The notes under the pieces are model-generated. The model searched no databases and was not told the origin of the DNA. It saw nothing but the letters and a program-made list of their open reading frames with translations. Shown here in pieces: positions 28,234 to 40,500 of a DNA stretch of 64,000 nt. Position 1 is the stretch's first letter. Every line of letters starts with the position of its first letter. Where the stretch lies: positions 1,520,545-1,584,544 of the forward strand of contig OX336336.1 of the NCBI GenBank assembly GCA_946902875.1, read 5' to 3'. The position numbers and the translations under genes are program-made. This stretch comes from Nematopogon swammerdamellus. Lineage: Eukaryota; Arthropoda; Insecta; Lepidoptera; Adelidae.

Positions 28234-28470
28234 AAAATATGTTAGAACAAAAACTCTTTGTACTGACATGGTTATACTATACAAGGCCAGAAAATATTAA
28301 GCATATATCTCTCTCTAACGTTATGCCATCACTGTTACACCTACGTACTTCGACATCGCTGACAATTTTCATATTTACGTATAGACATCACAATCACAGG
28401 TTGGTATCTTTCCAACGTATCAGCATATCTTACAACAACGTCTCCGTCTTTTCGATTCGCACAGAGCCTT

Positions 28471-28599
28471 TTATAATCTGTGCGGTTTCTTGTGCGGCGA
28501 GAGAATCTTCAGCATGGTGACGACGGGCGCCTCGAAAGCGACAGAAACTACGAACGACAAAGCGTACGACACGAGCGCCATGCCCAGGAACAACACGAT
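28471..28599 (-). CDS. Gene B exon 12 (last, with stop)
   Basis: Starts after GGTTTCAG, ends with TAA at 28473-28471. Encodes VLFLGMALVSYALSFVVSVA, FEAPVVTMLKIL and a basic tail SPHKKPHRL. FEAPV is the usual family end of the last helix. Confidence 0.92.
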   Translation of the reverse strand: MVLFLGMALVSYALSFVVSVAFEAPVVTMLKILSPHKKPHRL

Positions 28600-31500
28600 C
28601 TGAAACCACAAATAATTATCACGAACCACCTCCTCGGTAGCTCAGTGGTGCGGTTCAGTGCAGGCCTTGTACTGTCCTTAAGTATAGGCCACTTGAATTT
28701 CGCCACCCGCTCAAAACACAAATAACATAGGATAGTAGTATTACTAAGGGCCAATTGCGCCAACACGAATTTAACGATATAAATCAGTTTAACTCGTTAA
28801 GCTAGTACCCGTTGACTGTGGGAACTGCGTTTAAATCCATAACTCGCTACTTAACTCTAAATTCGTGTTGGCGCAATTGGGCCTAAGTCGCAATGGGGAG
28901 TTAAAACCTGTACCCAAATTATATTTAGCATTTAATAGATCGAAAACTCTATCCACAAGTGACTTGCTTGAGTATTGCGTCCATAATCGCGCACGAGCTT
29001 GACGGCTTACACAAACATACCAAAATGCAAGTGTTACTTGTAATATTCTTTAGTGCCTTCGGAAATCTGCCGCCCCCTGAAGTTTGTCGCCCCTAGGCCG
29101 GGGGGGCCTATACGGCCTAATGGGAAATCCAGGACTGGTGCGGTTGGATGGGTGACCGCTAGACCATTGGATGCTGACCGTGGTACAGATTGCACGTAAA
29201 ACTGTAGGTCCCTTGGTTTATCCCGCCCTGGTGGTAACTACCATCGCACTCACTGCACCGATAATAATGATCCATGGACACACTAGCCACCGACCGTATC
29301 GTTAGCCGAAACGTGTTGCGTTGCCTATAAAACACATATTCCTGCACTCAGTACAGGTCGGTTAAATTAGCTGGCACGTACACAGTACTCACACCAATGC
29401 AATTGCCCGCGTGCGAGTGAGACGTCGCACTGCATACACATCACGAAAACCCGATGTATCACTCGCACGCGGGCAATTGCATTGGTGTGAGTACTGTGTA
29501 CGTGCCAGCTTTAGTTAACCGACCGGTAGTAGTTAGGTAGTTAAAAAGTGCGTAATCTCAAATCTGTGCCTAGGCTAGGCTAGTAGCTATAGTTATTGCA
29601 GCCTCCTCGGTAGCTCAGTGGTGCGGTCAGTCGACTGTCTCGGTCGGATCATAATGATCCGACCGAGTGTACTTAAAGTGCACATGGGCGCGATCAGTGC
29701 TTGGATGGGTGACCGCTCGACCGTTGGAGGCTGACCGTGGTTCGGATTCCACGTAAAACTGTAAGTCCCCTTCCCTTCTTACCTTACTAGGTGTTGTGTT
29801 GGTTTTAACCCGCCCGGGTTGGTACAACCGCACGACCGAAGGGAATGACAGCACCTAGTTCACCAAGGTGTTATCGGCTGACATCACGGATGTAGTAGGT
29901 GGTGTAGCCAACCGTGTCCGTTTCCACAAAAAAAAAAATCGGGGTGTGGCTGTGTCGTGGACACGGCCGTGTGTTTTACGTGAATTACGTGTACGTATTC
30001 TTTGATCCTTTACTATCGAGTGGTGTAATTAAATTTTGGATGTAGCAAAGGGTTTGTATTACGTTGCTGCGCTCCTCGACGTAATACAAACTCTTTGGGA
30101 TGTAGATGATAGATATGAAGCTACAACCACAGATGCTACAACACCAAACAGTATCCCCCGATTTTGTTATGATCAGTTTTCTGGATTGGCTCCACTATGG
30201 AAGCAAATTTAAAGACGTATTCACGTCAAAAACCCCTCTGGGTTGGTTGAAAAGTATTGAACGACAATGTCACTGACTGACCGTTATAATCTTGCCCAAG
30301 TGCAGCGGATGATCGAGCTGCATGGCGACGAAGCGGATGACGACCGGATGAACGAGGTAGGCGCAGTAGGTGACCCGGGAGAACGGGTACAGTATCGGCG
30401 CGGACAGCATACGGTGTAGCCAACCTGTTTAGACAAACCACTATACATGAATACTTTCTACTTACTCGATGCTACTTTATGTCATATTTCGATTATTTTG
30501 AGTTGGCAAATAAGTTAATTTGAGATTAGTTTGAATGAAATAATTTTATAAGCATTATTTTTAACATAATTTTAGTGAGGGCATTACCTATTACAAAAAA
30601 GGGCCTTGGGGTACATTACATCTTAAAATCGAGCCCTTGAGTTGAAGGCGGTGCTAAGGAAGGCTACACAAATCACAAAGGATATCATCCACTCATGTTT
30701 TCTTTCATGCATCATTTTTACTTGCTTTAGCACCGCCTTCAACTCTAGGGTTCCATTTTTTTTATTTCATACATTTTTGAAGGCGGTTTTTATATTTTTT
30801 TAAATAGTTTTTTATTTCACAGTTTTTTTTAGTAATTTTTTGCTATTAATGTACTTGGCGGAATCGCTCGGCCTTCGGCCTCGCGATTCCGCCTCGCTTT
30901 CCAATCCGATCTTGACCTAATTGAAATGGGACCGCACGGGAAGCACCAGCTTTCAAATAAAAAAAGAATCACCAAAATCGGTTCACACAGTCGAAAGTTC
31001 TGAGGGGACAGACATAAAAAAAAATACAATCGAATTGAGAATCTCCTCCTTTTTTTGAAGTCGGTTAAAAAACAAAACAAAAATACCGCCGTATCCCGTG
31101 GAGCAGGCTATGATGATCCAGGCGATGCATGCGGCCCACAGCGTGTGCGAGAGAGACGAGTACACTGCGGCGCTGATCACGTCCAGCTCCACGCTGTACA
31201 GCCCGAAGATCAGGAACAGCAGAGTGGACATGCTCGCGGTCCAGCCCGCCGCGACCCACAGCTGCAAATACGTTCCAAGTTGGACTGTAGTGAGAGCTGA
31301 ACGTTCTGCGTGAGGCACTGCATCGTGTTTTTTTTTTATTGACAGCGCGACATATGTCGCCGAGCCACCCATAAGGTGTCTAACGACGCCCATGGACATT
31401 GGGTCGTACGCCGGGGTTGCGAATGCCATGCCGGCCTGACAGGTGCCCATTCACGCCCCTCTTGAAGGACCCGAGACTGTACTTGGAGGGAAATATATGG

Positions 31501-34500
31501 GCAGGGAGAGCGTTCCAGAGTTTACCGGTTCTGTAGATGAATGATTTGCGGAATCGATTGGTACGCATCCACGGTAAGTCCAGCGTGTAGGGATGCAATC
31601 CCTGCCCAGTGCGCGTGGTGCGAGCGAAGGTGGAAAGGGGACGCCGCGCCGGGATCGCATTAAACAGCTCCTCCGAGCATCTATTTGATTATTATAGGCG
31701 ACTTTTATTATAGTACTTAATCGAATAGTCAAAGTCAAAGTCAATATGTACTTTTATGCTAGCAGAGTAAGCCTTGCCATCCAGCGGGGTAATGCTGCAA
31801 GTGTTCTAGTAACATTTGAAAACGCCCCTTTTGATAGTTATTATAATGTTTGTTAGGTAGGTTTTTAATTCCTTAGTTATTAGTATTACTTTTTTATATT
31901 TTATGAAAATAAATGCTCGCAGAGTATAGTTTATAATAATTATAGGTACATCATATTACCTATAACTGTCATTTACTTTAAAAAAAACTTAACTATACAT
32001 ACTATGAGAAACGTCAAAATTTAAAAAAAATCAATTTATGAACAATAAAAAAATAATTAGAACAACAGAAATAACAAGTTAAACAAAATTATGTGGTCTG
32101 GGCGTCAGCTTCTCTTGCGAGAGGTCCGCGGTTCGAATCCGGTCGGCGTGTACCAGTCAGTTCGTTCTGACGGAAAAAAATACGTGCTTGCCTACACCTG
32201 CTGCTTCACCGTTCGGAACCGGTGTAAAACTGTAGGTCCCTTCCCTTGCCCCTTACTAGGTGGTAGGCTCAAAATGTGGCCGACTGGGGTGGCAGCATAG
32301 CAGCCTCAGTTATGTTCTCCTCTAGTTCAATATAGCCAGCAACACAAAGAGAAATGTCCGATATGGCACCTACCTTCTCGGAGGTAATATTGGCTGGTCG
32401 GAGCATGTGCTTTGACCCCTCTGACTTAGCCATTCATACAGGATTCGAAAAAAACCTGCTAAGTGCGAGTCGAACTCGCGCACCGAGGGTTCCGTATCGC
32501 CATGTCATGGCTGGCGCCACTCACGCCATAAATGACGTGTTATGAAATGCTTCATATTAGTTAAATGTCATGATTAGTTCAAATGCTTCATAATCTATTC
32601 GGTATATGGCGCGCGCGAATACACTTTTTGGTTTCTTCAATGGGAACCTCGTGAATTTTTTACTTTTTCTTATTTTTATTATTTGTTGTTATATCGGCCA
32701 TAATAACACATTTTCTGATAAAATTTCAACGGGCTACCTATTACGGTTTAAGAGATACAGCCCTCGGACAGACGGACGGACGGACAGACAGACAGACAGA
32801 CGGCGCAGGCTTAGTAATAGGGTCCCGTACCGGATGCGGAACCCTAAAAAAGGTACTACGCAAGTGACAGAGTAGACGGCTCAGAAAGCACATAACAGTC
32901 AGACATCACATACCTTACTCATCCTGATGCTAAGGTTAGTCTTGAAGAGTATCCAGCCGGTAATCAGGCCGACGAGGTAGGGCCCCAGGCGAGTCCAGGG
33001 CTTGTCGTAGATCTTGTCGAAGGAGGTGAAGGGATCCTCGGCGTTTGGGATGTGGTTGTTGGACCAGGAGACGTAGCCGGTGGTCACGAGCGACGACAGG
33101 AAGAAGAAACCGGTCGCACCAGCGGCTGCCTTGAAGTGGCTATACGACAGAAACTTCCAGTGTAAGGGTATGCTATTTGTGGCATGTCGCCTAGTGAATA
33201 GGCCTCTCATGAAGCTTTTCCACGACTTAATAGTTTTGAAGAATGTATGTTTATTAATTAGTTTCACTGGAGAAGGAACATCGTGAGAAATCTAGTGCGC
33301 CTACCAGATTTGCTAATAAACATACATACATATACACACGGTGCAGCCGGCAATCGAAGTAAGCACAAGCAGAGTAATCGGTACTGCGCTGCAAGAGTTC
33401 GGGTAAATTGCAGCACAAAACCGTGGACATACTTTAAGTCTAAGTCCAGGCAAGATAACTATCAAGCAGGAAGTAAGGCACCAAGACTTGGTTGTGGTGG
33501 TAGGACCGAGTCAAGGTGAAAGGTAGCTAGTCTGTCGCCCTTTAGCACGTCGCCCTTACCTAGTCTTTAGGTCGACTCTTGTGACATGCACAGGGCGAGA
33601 TACAGAGGGACTTTTTAGTACTTACCGAATCTACATGGTAGGACAGTAGAACTATCTGCAATACATCGACCAATAGAGCTAAATGTAATGTTGTGTGCGA
33701 GATTAACTGAAAGAAATTGCATTGTACAAAGTTCGCCTTGTGCACAGCATAAAAGTGTTATACAGCCATATTGATGGAGTGTAATATGCTACCTACATAC
33801 ATGAAATGTGTCGTAGAGAAGGAAGTCTTTGGAGATAAGAATCCTGAAGATTCAATAGAATTTGAGAAGATAGAGAAGGACGGAATACCTTGTGGCGAGG
33901 ATGAGCAGGATGGCACTGAGAGCGTAGAACTGAGAGTCATCGGACAAGTACCAACTCCACAGCATGCACTGAAACATATATTCAGTTTGTAACATACGAG
34001 TATACAGAAATAACAATAGTCGGTACCTATGTAGAGACAAAAATTTTAATATTTGTAATAGGCAGCCTTTTGACGTCAATACGTTATAACTTTTGCTCTC
34101 TGGGAGTCATTCAGCGTAGCGAAATTAGCGGCTTTTAAACGCTCAGTCAGTCAGCGCGCAAGCGTCCACTGCTGGACATAGCATCTCCAATTTTCCTCCA
34201 GTCCTCCCGGCTTTCGGCGGTACGAAACCACTAATTTCCGCCAACGTAACGCTCAACATACTTTAACTCTAAGTCAAGCACGAAGAGGTGTTCACGAAAA
34301 AGTGTTCGTATCTCCGATACACACTCCCATTTTTTCGGACAAGCGAAAGACCTGAAGCTTTAGGTATAGCGACAATCTGATACAGTGATTGTCTCGTCTC
34401 TTTGCCGAGTAAAAGAATACCCAAATATTAATTTCACAGCGTACACATTGGCCTATTTTCCTTTATCTTGTGCACAAAAACATTTCGGTTTTGGTATTTT

Positions 34501-37500
34501 TTTGTTCTATGATGAATCAAGACCCATAAAGAGATATGCCTTGTCCAGCCATTTTGGCAAGTGAATCCCGGACAACATCGAATGTGGTGTCAGCCACTTA
34601 CCGTTAGGTGGAATGGTCGGCTAAATGTGTTTTAAATAAAGACCTGGCACGGTGGCTGTACTAAGAGTCCATAGGAAAATGAGACATACCCAATAATAAC
34701 TCCTCGTGAGACCCCCGCTCAGCGACCTACCATGCAAGGCGACCATGTCGGAGTTCCTATATAAAAGTATATCTCACCATCTGATCGACGGGGAAGAAGG
34801 TGTTGATGTATAGGATGTTGCGCCACCAGTACTTGGGGCAGGTCTCGTGGTCGGCGGTCGGCGGTTCGAACACGGAATTGTAGTGGAACCACTTCATCGT
34901 CACCTCGACCACGCCCAGCATGAAGAGGTATGGAGCCGTCAGTCTGAGGGAATTACATTTTGTTTTTTTTTTAACCTGAGGATGACCTGATATCAGAGGA
35001 TTATGTCTTATTGCTGCCAGAACTGGTTGTCATTAATTGATGTGCCGGATTCGCTAAATTAACCGGTAAACACACAACCCGTAATTATTTTCATTTCGAA
35101 ACACGATCGATCTTCGTTCAGTGCGGTGGTGATACAATCCGGAAGAGTTTAACCACAGAACAGCGATCGGCCCCCAGCACTCCCTACGTAGAGTGCGCGG
35201 AGCGTGTTTGTTACTCTGTCTGTGGGTTTAACTCTACCGCCAAGTGAGGAGGTAAGGTGAAAGGACCTACAGTTTTATTATATAGCACCGTGTGCTAATA
35301 CGCCATGAACAGGTTGATAATATCACCATGACCGTGGAGAGGCTCTGGTGAATCAGATGCTAACCAAACTGGTCCTTCCGAAAATAAGTATGGCCGAGTC
35401 AGCAAGAAGCTCACCTGGCGAATCTGTATCCGATGAGTCCGAGAAACTGAAGAACGCCAGCGGTGAAGTTTCGCTTGCCCTTAGTCAGCTTGTCCAAGCT
35501 TCCCTTCGCGTTCGTCCGGAAGTACAGGAATGACACGAGCAGTCCTCTGTAAAGTTCATCCTTGAGATAAATGAAGTTATATTTCATGTTTTCAAACAAC
35601 AATCCTTTTCTCCAAAAGACGTCCCACGAAAACCAGGGCGCTTTTGTTGTGTGTATCTTCTCTGATATAATTTATATTAAGCAATTTTCTCTGAAATTTG
35701 CCTTTTGCGTTAACATTTTTACGTTTTATTGTTATACTAGCTGTTGCCCGCGGCTTCGCTCGCGTGAAATTCGTATTTCAAAGAAGAATCTAAGTAACTA
35801 AGGGCAAGGCCGAAAGCCGAGCTGCGTTCAGGTAAACGATAAATCTTCTCAAATAAAGTAAGCAACTAACGGCGAGGCCGAAGGCCCAGCTGCATCCTGG
35901 AAGACAATAAACCTTCACGAAGAAAGTAAGTAACTAAGGCCGAGGCCGAAGGCCGAGCTGCGTTCAGGAAGACTATAATCTTCTTGAAGAGGCTTGGGCC
36001 TCTGCTGGTGGACGCAACTGGTGTCCCGCAATCAAGGGCCTACTTCATTCAAACGGTAAGCTTTGCCATCTAGCGGGGTAATGCCGCAAGTGTTCTAGGA
36101 ACATTTGAAAACGCCCCTTTTGTGATAGTTATTTTAATGTTTGTTAGGTAGGTTGTAATTATTTAGTTATTATTATATTTTATTAAATAAATAGATGGAG
36201 TAAACGATATGATATGCTATCGAAGAAAGGAAGTCATTTAGGGCGAGGCCCGAAGGCAGAAGAGGGTTTTTGGTTTACCTGAACGTAGCTCGGCCTTCGG
36301 CCTCGCCCTTAGTTACTTACTTTCTTCGAGAAGGTTTACCTTCTTCCTGAACGCAGCTCAGCCTTCGGCCTCGCCCTTAGTTACTTGCTTTCTTCGAGAT
36401 GGTTTAGGTTCTTCCCGAATGCAGCTCGGCCTTCGGCCTCGCCCTTATTTACTTGCTTTCTTCAAGATGTTTTATTATTTATCAGAATGTAGCTCGGCCT
36501 TCTTCGGCTTCGCCTTAGTTACTCACTTTCTTCAAGATGGTTTAGCTTTTTCCTAAACGCAGCTCGGCCCTCGGCCTCGCCCTTAGTTACTTTCTTTCTT
36601 CGAGATGGTTTATTATTTATCAGAACGAAGCTCGGCTTTCGGCCTCGCCTTAGTTACTTACTTTCTTCAATATGGTTTAGCTTCTTCCTGAACGCAGCTC
36701 GGCCTTCGGCCTCGCCCTTAGTTAATTGCTTTCTTCGATATGGCTTATTATTTATCAGAATGTAGCTCGGCCTTCGGCCTCGCCTTAGTTACTTACTTTC
36801 TTCAAGATTGTTCAGCTTCTTCCTGAACGCAGCTCGGCCTTCGGCCTCGCCCTAGTTACTCACTTTCTCCGAGATGGTTTATTATTTATCAGAACGTAGC
36901 TCGGCCATAGTTACTTACTTCATTCAAGAAAGAATGTTTTTTTTCTTCCTGAACTCAGCTCCGACTTCCGCCTCGCCCTTAGTTACTTTCATCGAGAAAG
37001 AATATCGTGTACGTGAGCGCAGATCCGCCTTCGGCTCCGCCTTTAGTTACTTACTTTTTTTTTATACGAATTTCACGCTAGCGAAGCCGCGGGCAACAGA
37101 AATATAAATTGCACCAATGACAGCGACATAAGTTCGACTTAAATTTTTTTTATTTTTTTATTTATCAAACATTTTGTCACCGGCCAGCTCACGTTGAGAT
37201 GACAGTTCTCCGTTGTCAACTTGTCATTTAAATTTTATAATAATTTTAATTTTTATTATATTTTTTTGTTTATTATGTTAATCCGGGATATACACTGTCA
37301 CTATACAAAGTTTCGTCAAATTCCGTTCAGTGGTTTTTGCGTGATGCGCGTACAGACAAAGAGAGATTATTAATTTAACGATTTTATTATATGTAATAGA
37401 TAATAGATAATAGATAATAGATAGATGTATAGATTTCTAAATTTAAAGTATCATATTTATGTCTAATGGAAAGCGATTTTAGTTAACAAAATAATACTTA

Positions 37501-40500
37501 AATATTTACAAAAATGTGCAACGCATAATTATTTCCATTACTATGAGTTCCAGAGTATCCTTTATCAATAAAAGTACAATTCCACAGTCATTCCGGACCT
37601 TCGACTTTCTTCATTATTCAGTTTAGTACACCAATAAATTATACAATAAACTCTTTGTGCAAAACTAATACACTTGCCCTATTCAAGATAAAACAAGATA
37701 AAAAAATCAATACAAGAAAAATTAAGAGCCATACCCGAGACAGAAGAAGGTGTCCACGCTGTAGACCGCGCTGACGACGATCTGAAACGTGAACTCCTTC
37801 TCGACGATCTTCCGAACCTCCGTGTTATCAGCGTACTTGAAGGCGACAATGCAGGCGTGTCCGAGGATCACCCACACCATGGAGAGAGACCGAAGACCGT
37901 GCACCACCGGGATCGTGTCCGAGCCCACACTCTGGTCGAAGATCTGCAGCACGTTCGTCCGGGCGGAGAACGACAGAAGCAACTCTGACCACACGCCTGC
38001 AAAGTCGACAATCTTGGGCCTCAGATCCTGATATGGGATGGGCAGTTCCAGTCGCGTTTTCAGTTATCATGCAGTAGAGCCTAATACTTTGTTAAACGTG
38101 GTGAATGGTGTTGTGCTGTATTTTACCCGCATATTTGTAGAAGGAAACGATACAGCGTGATGATTATATAATTAAGAGTGCTAGTACAAATTTAAATAAC
38201 TAGAACCTAGGTCCGGAGAGGGAGTTACTCTATCTGGAATGAGAAACTTTAGTTAGGCAATCTTCAAACTTTATACTCATTTGAAATATTTACGGATTAA
38301 CAGTAGGTACATAAGTCGACGTTTCGCCCGCAACGTCAAGGGCTTCTTCAGGAACTGCGGGGGTTCCTGGAGCCGAGACGTCTGGTGTCCGTTGTACCAG
38401 ACGTCAAACTTCAACGTCATACGTTGACTTATGTAAGTCTTCAGTATACCTACTGTTAATCCGTAAACATTTAAAATGAGTATAATTAATAACTTAAAAA
38501 GATCTTGAAAACTTTTTGGCGACGTAGACAGGACAATATAAACGTTTGAATTTACCATGTCAGCATGCGATGTTAATTCGATAGGACCTATTTTTCTTAA
38601 TGTTTGATTGTGGTTAGTTTGCGGCTCAGGATCTTACTGGAGTAGAAACAATTGTTCATGAAGCAATTTAAACGTACTGAGTTTGAGTTCATCCTGGGTA
38701 GAGTCTGCTGTGAGTCGCTCTTCGGAGTTGTTGGAGGCGATTGCGATGTTGTTATTCACATTGTAGATCGATTTACCTGTAACAGCCGCAGTCAATGTCG
38801 TCAGCAATACTCCTAAGGAGACTTCCATTTTTATTTTATGAAAACCGACATGGATAGTCTTGTCGATAAACTAATGACGAGAATTCGGCACAGTGAAATC
38901 CACCTCGTCTCTCGGAACCACGTTCAGAGAGGTACCAGACCAACAGATTTACGGATATTACTCGTATATAGCATAACCTGCATTAAAATTCAAAGAATAT
39001 GAATTTGAATAGGACGTTTGCAGACGTACCCATTACTAGAGACAGGCTACCCACATCTATATGAAGGGGGCTCACATCAAATTCTCATGGTGTGCAAATA
39101 TGTTGGGACTTGGGAGTGATGATTGTCCCACTGCATCTCTCCCCGTGCAGGTCGTAAAAGGCGACTAAGGGATAAGGACAAGGTGCCTTGCTAAAGTGCG
39201 ACAGCCTAGCCATCTCATGTGGGTACGGTCCTTCCATCGAGTCATGCAGCAGGTGGGTCTTCGTGCCTTACTTGCTGCTTGATAGTTAACTTGTCCTAAA
39301 CGTGGTGGCCGGTGTTGTGCTGTAATTTACATATTATGCTGATTGTCGAGTGGTGTGTATGTATGGTATAAATAAAGCCTAGCTAGTGAGATAGAAGATT
39401 ACCACCATTGTGCAGCGAATCACATAAGACTACATAATACTATTATTATATTATTTATTGCGAAGCGAGAGCAAAACTCGGTCAGCTATTTACTCACACT
39501 CAGTAACTCACGCCCTACTTAATTGAAGATTCGTTACGTAAGCTCACTTCTCTACGTGTCTATGAGGAAGTGTTCACGATAGCAGTGCGTATGGCGCAGT
39601 GACTGTTTAAGTTAATTGCCTCGTCTCTACAGTATTTTTAATTAAATTTCAAAACGAAATACAAAATCTAGTTGGCAAAGTTTTGTGAGTTGAAAAGCCT
39701 GAAAGAGAATTAAAAGTTACACATACATTAGAGAGCATCTTAGCAGAAAAGGATAGAATTGTGCAAAAAAAGCTGTTTTGAAGAGTACCGCATTAGAAAT
39801 TTGAAATAGCATTAAATTTGGGAAGTACAATATATTCGCACCAAAGGGCCACGTCGTCACCACCATTCATGAAGTCGTCTTACAAGTTAAGGCGACGTCT
39901 AAATTAAACATTTTTTATGAATCCTTATACGTTTGCATACTGTCGTAGCATACCTGCTATATTCTATGTCCAGAGCAGACGGGAAAAATATATTTATCTC
40001 CCTTGCACAAAAATGGCGCGCAAAGGGCCATCTCACTCTTGCGCCGGTGTTAATGCGGCAGGCATAGCGCAAGAGAGAGAGAGATGGAGCTTTGCGCGCA
40101 TCACGTTTGTGCAAGGGAGCTAGCCATAGAGAAATAATAACACTCAAAGGGCAATGTCCTTTTTTCCGCGTGGTCTTGAAACAGAATATAAGCACACCCG
40201 TGATTTCAGCCCATTACTTGTTCCTGTGGAACCACGTGAGCGCTTCCCTTCTTCGTCATATACGCACCGTTGGTCATAGTGACGTTCTCGAGTGCATTGA
40301 GATCCAGTTTGTGGTCATCGGCGGAGGCGGAGGAGGGGGTGTCAGGTGCGGTGGCCATGTTGGTGGCGCGGCGTCGCGCGCGGCGCATGCGCCTACTCAG
40401 TCGGATGTCGTACCACGTGCCGGCTATCAGCAGTAGACCCACCAGGATGGACACGCCGCTGGAATATGAGTTATAGTCACTCATACCGTGTACCTTTCGA

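Noticed and set aside
33560..33745. Minus-strand frame with a hydrophobic run (LHLALLVDVLQIVLLSYHV) between gene B exons 8 and 9, with AG and GTAAGT borders
   Set aside because: Joining it to exon 8 (phase 2) gives a stop at once, while exon 8 to exon 9 via TATAG|CCAC is in frame and matches the gene A length exactly (306 nt).
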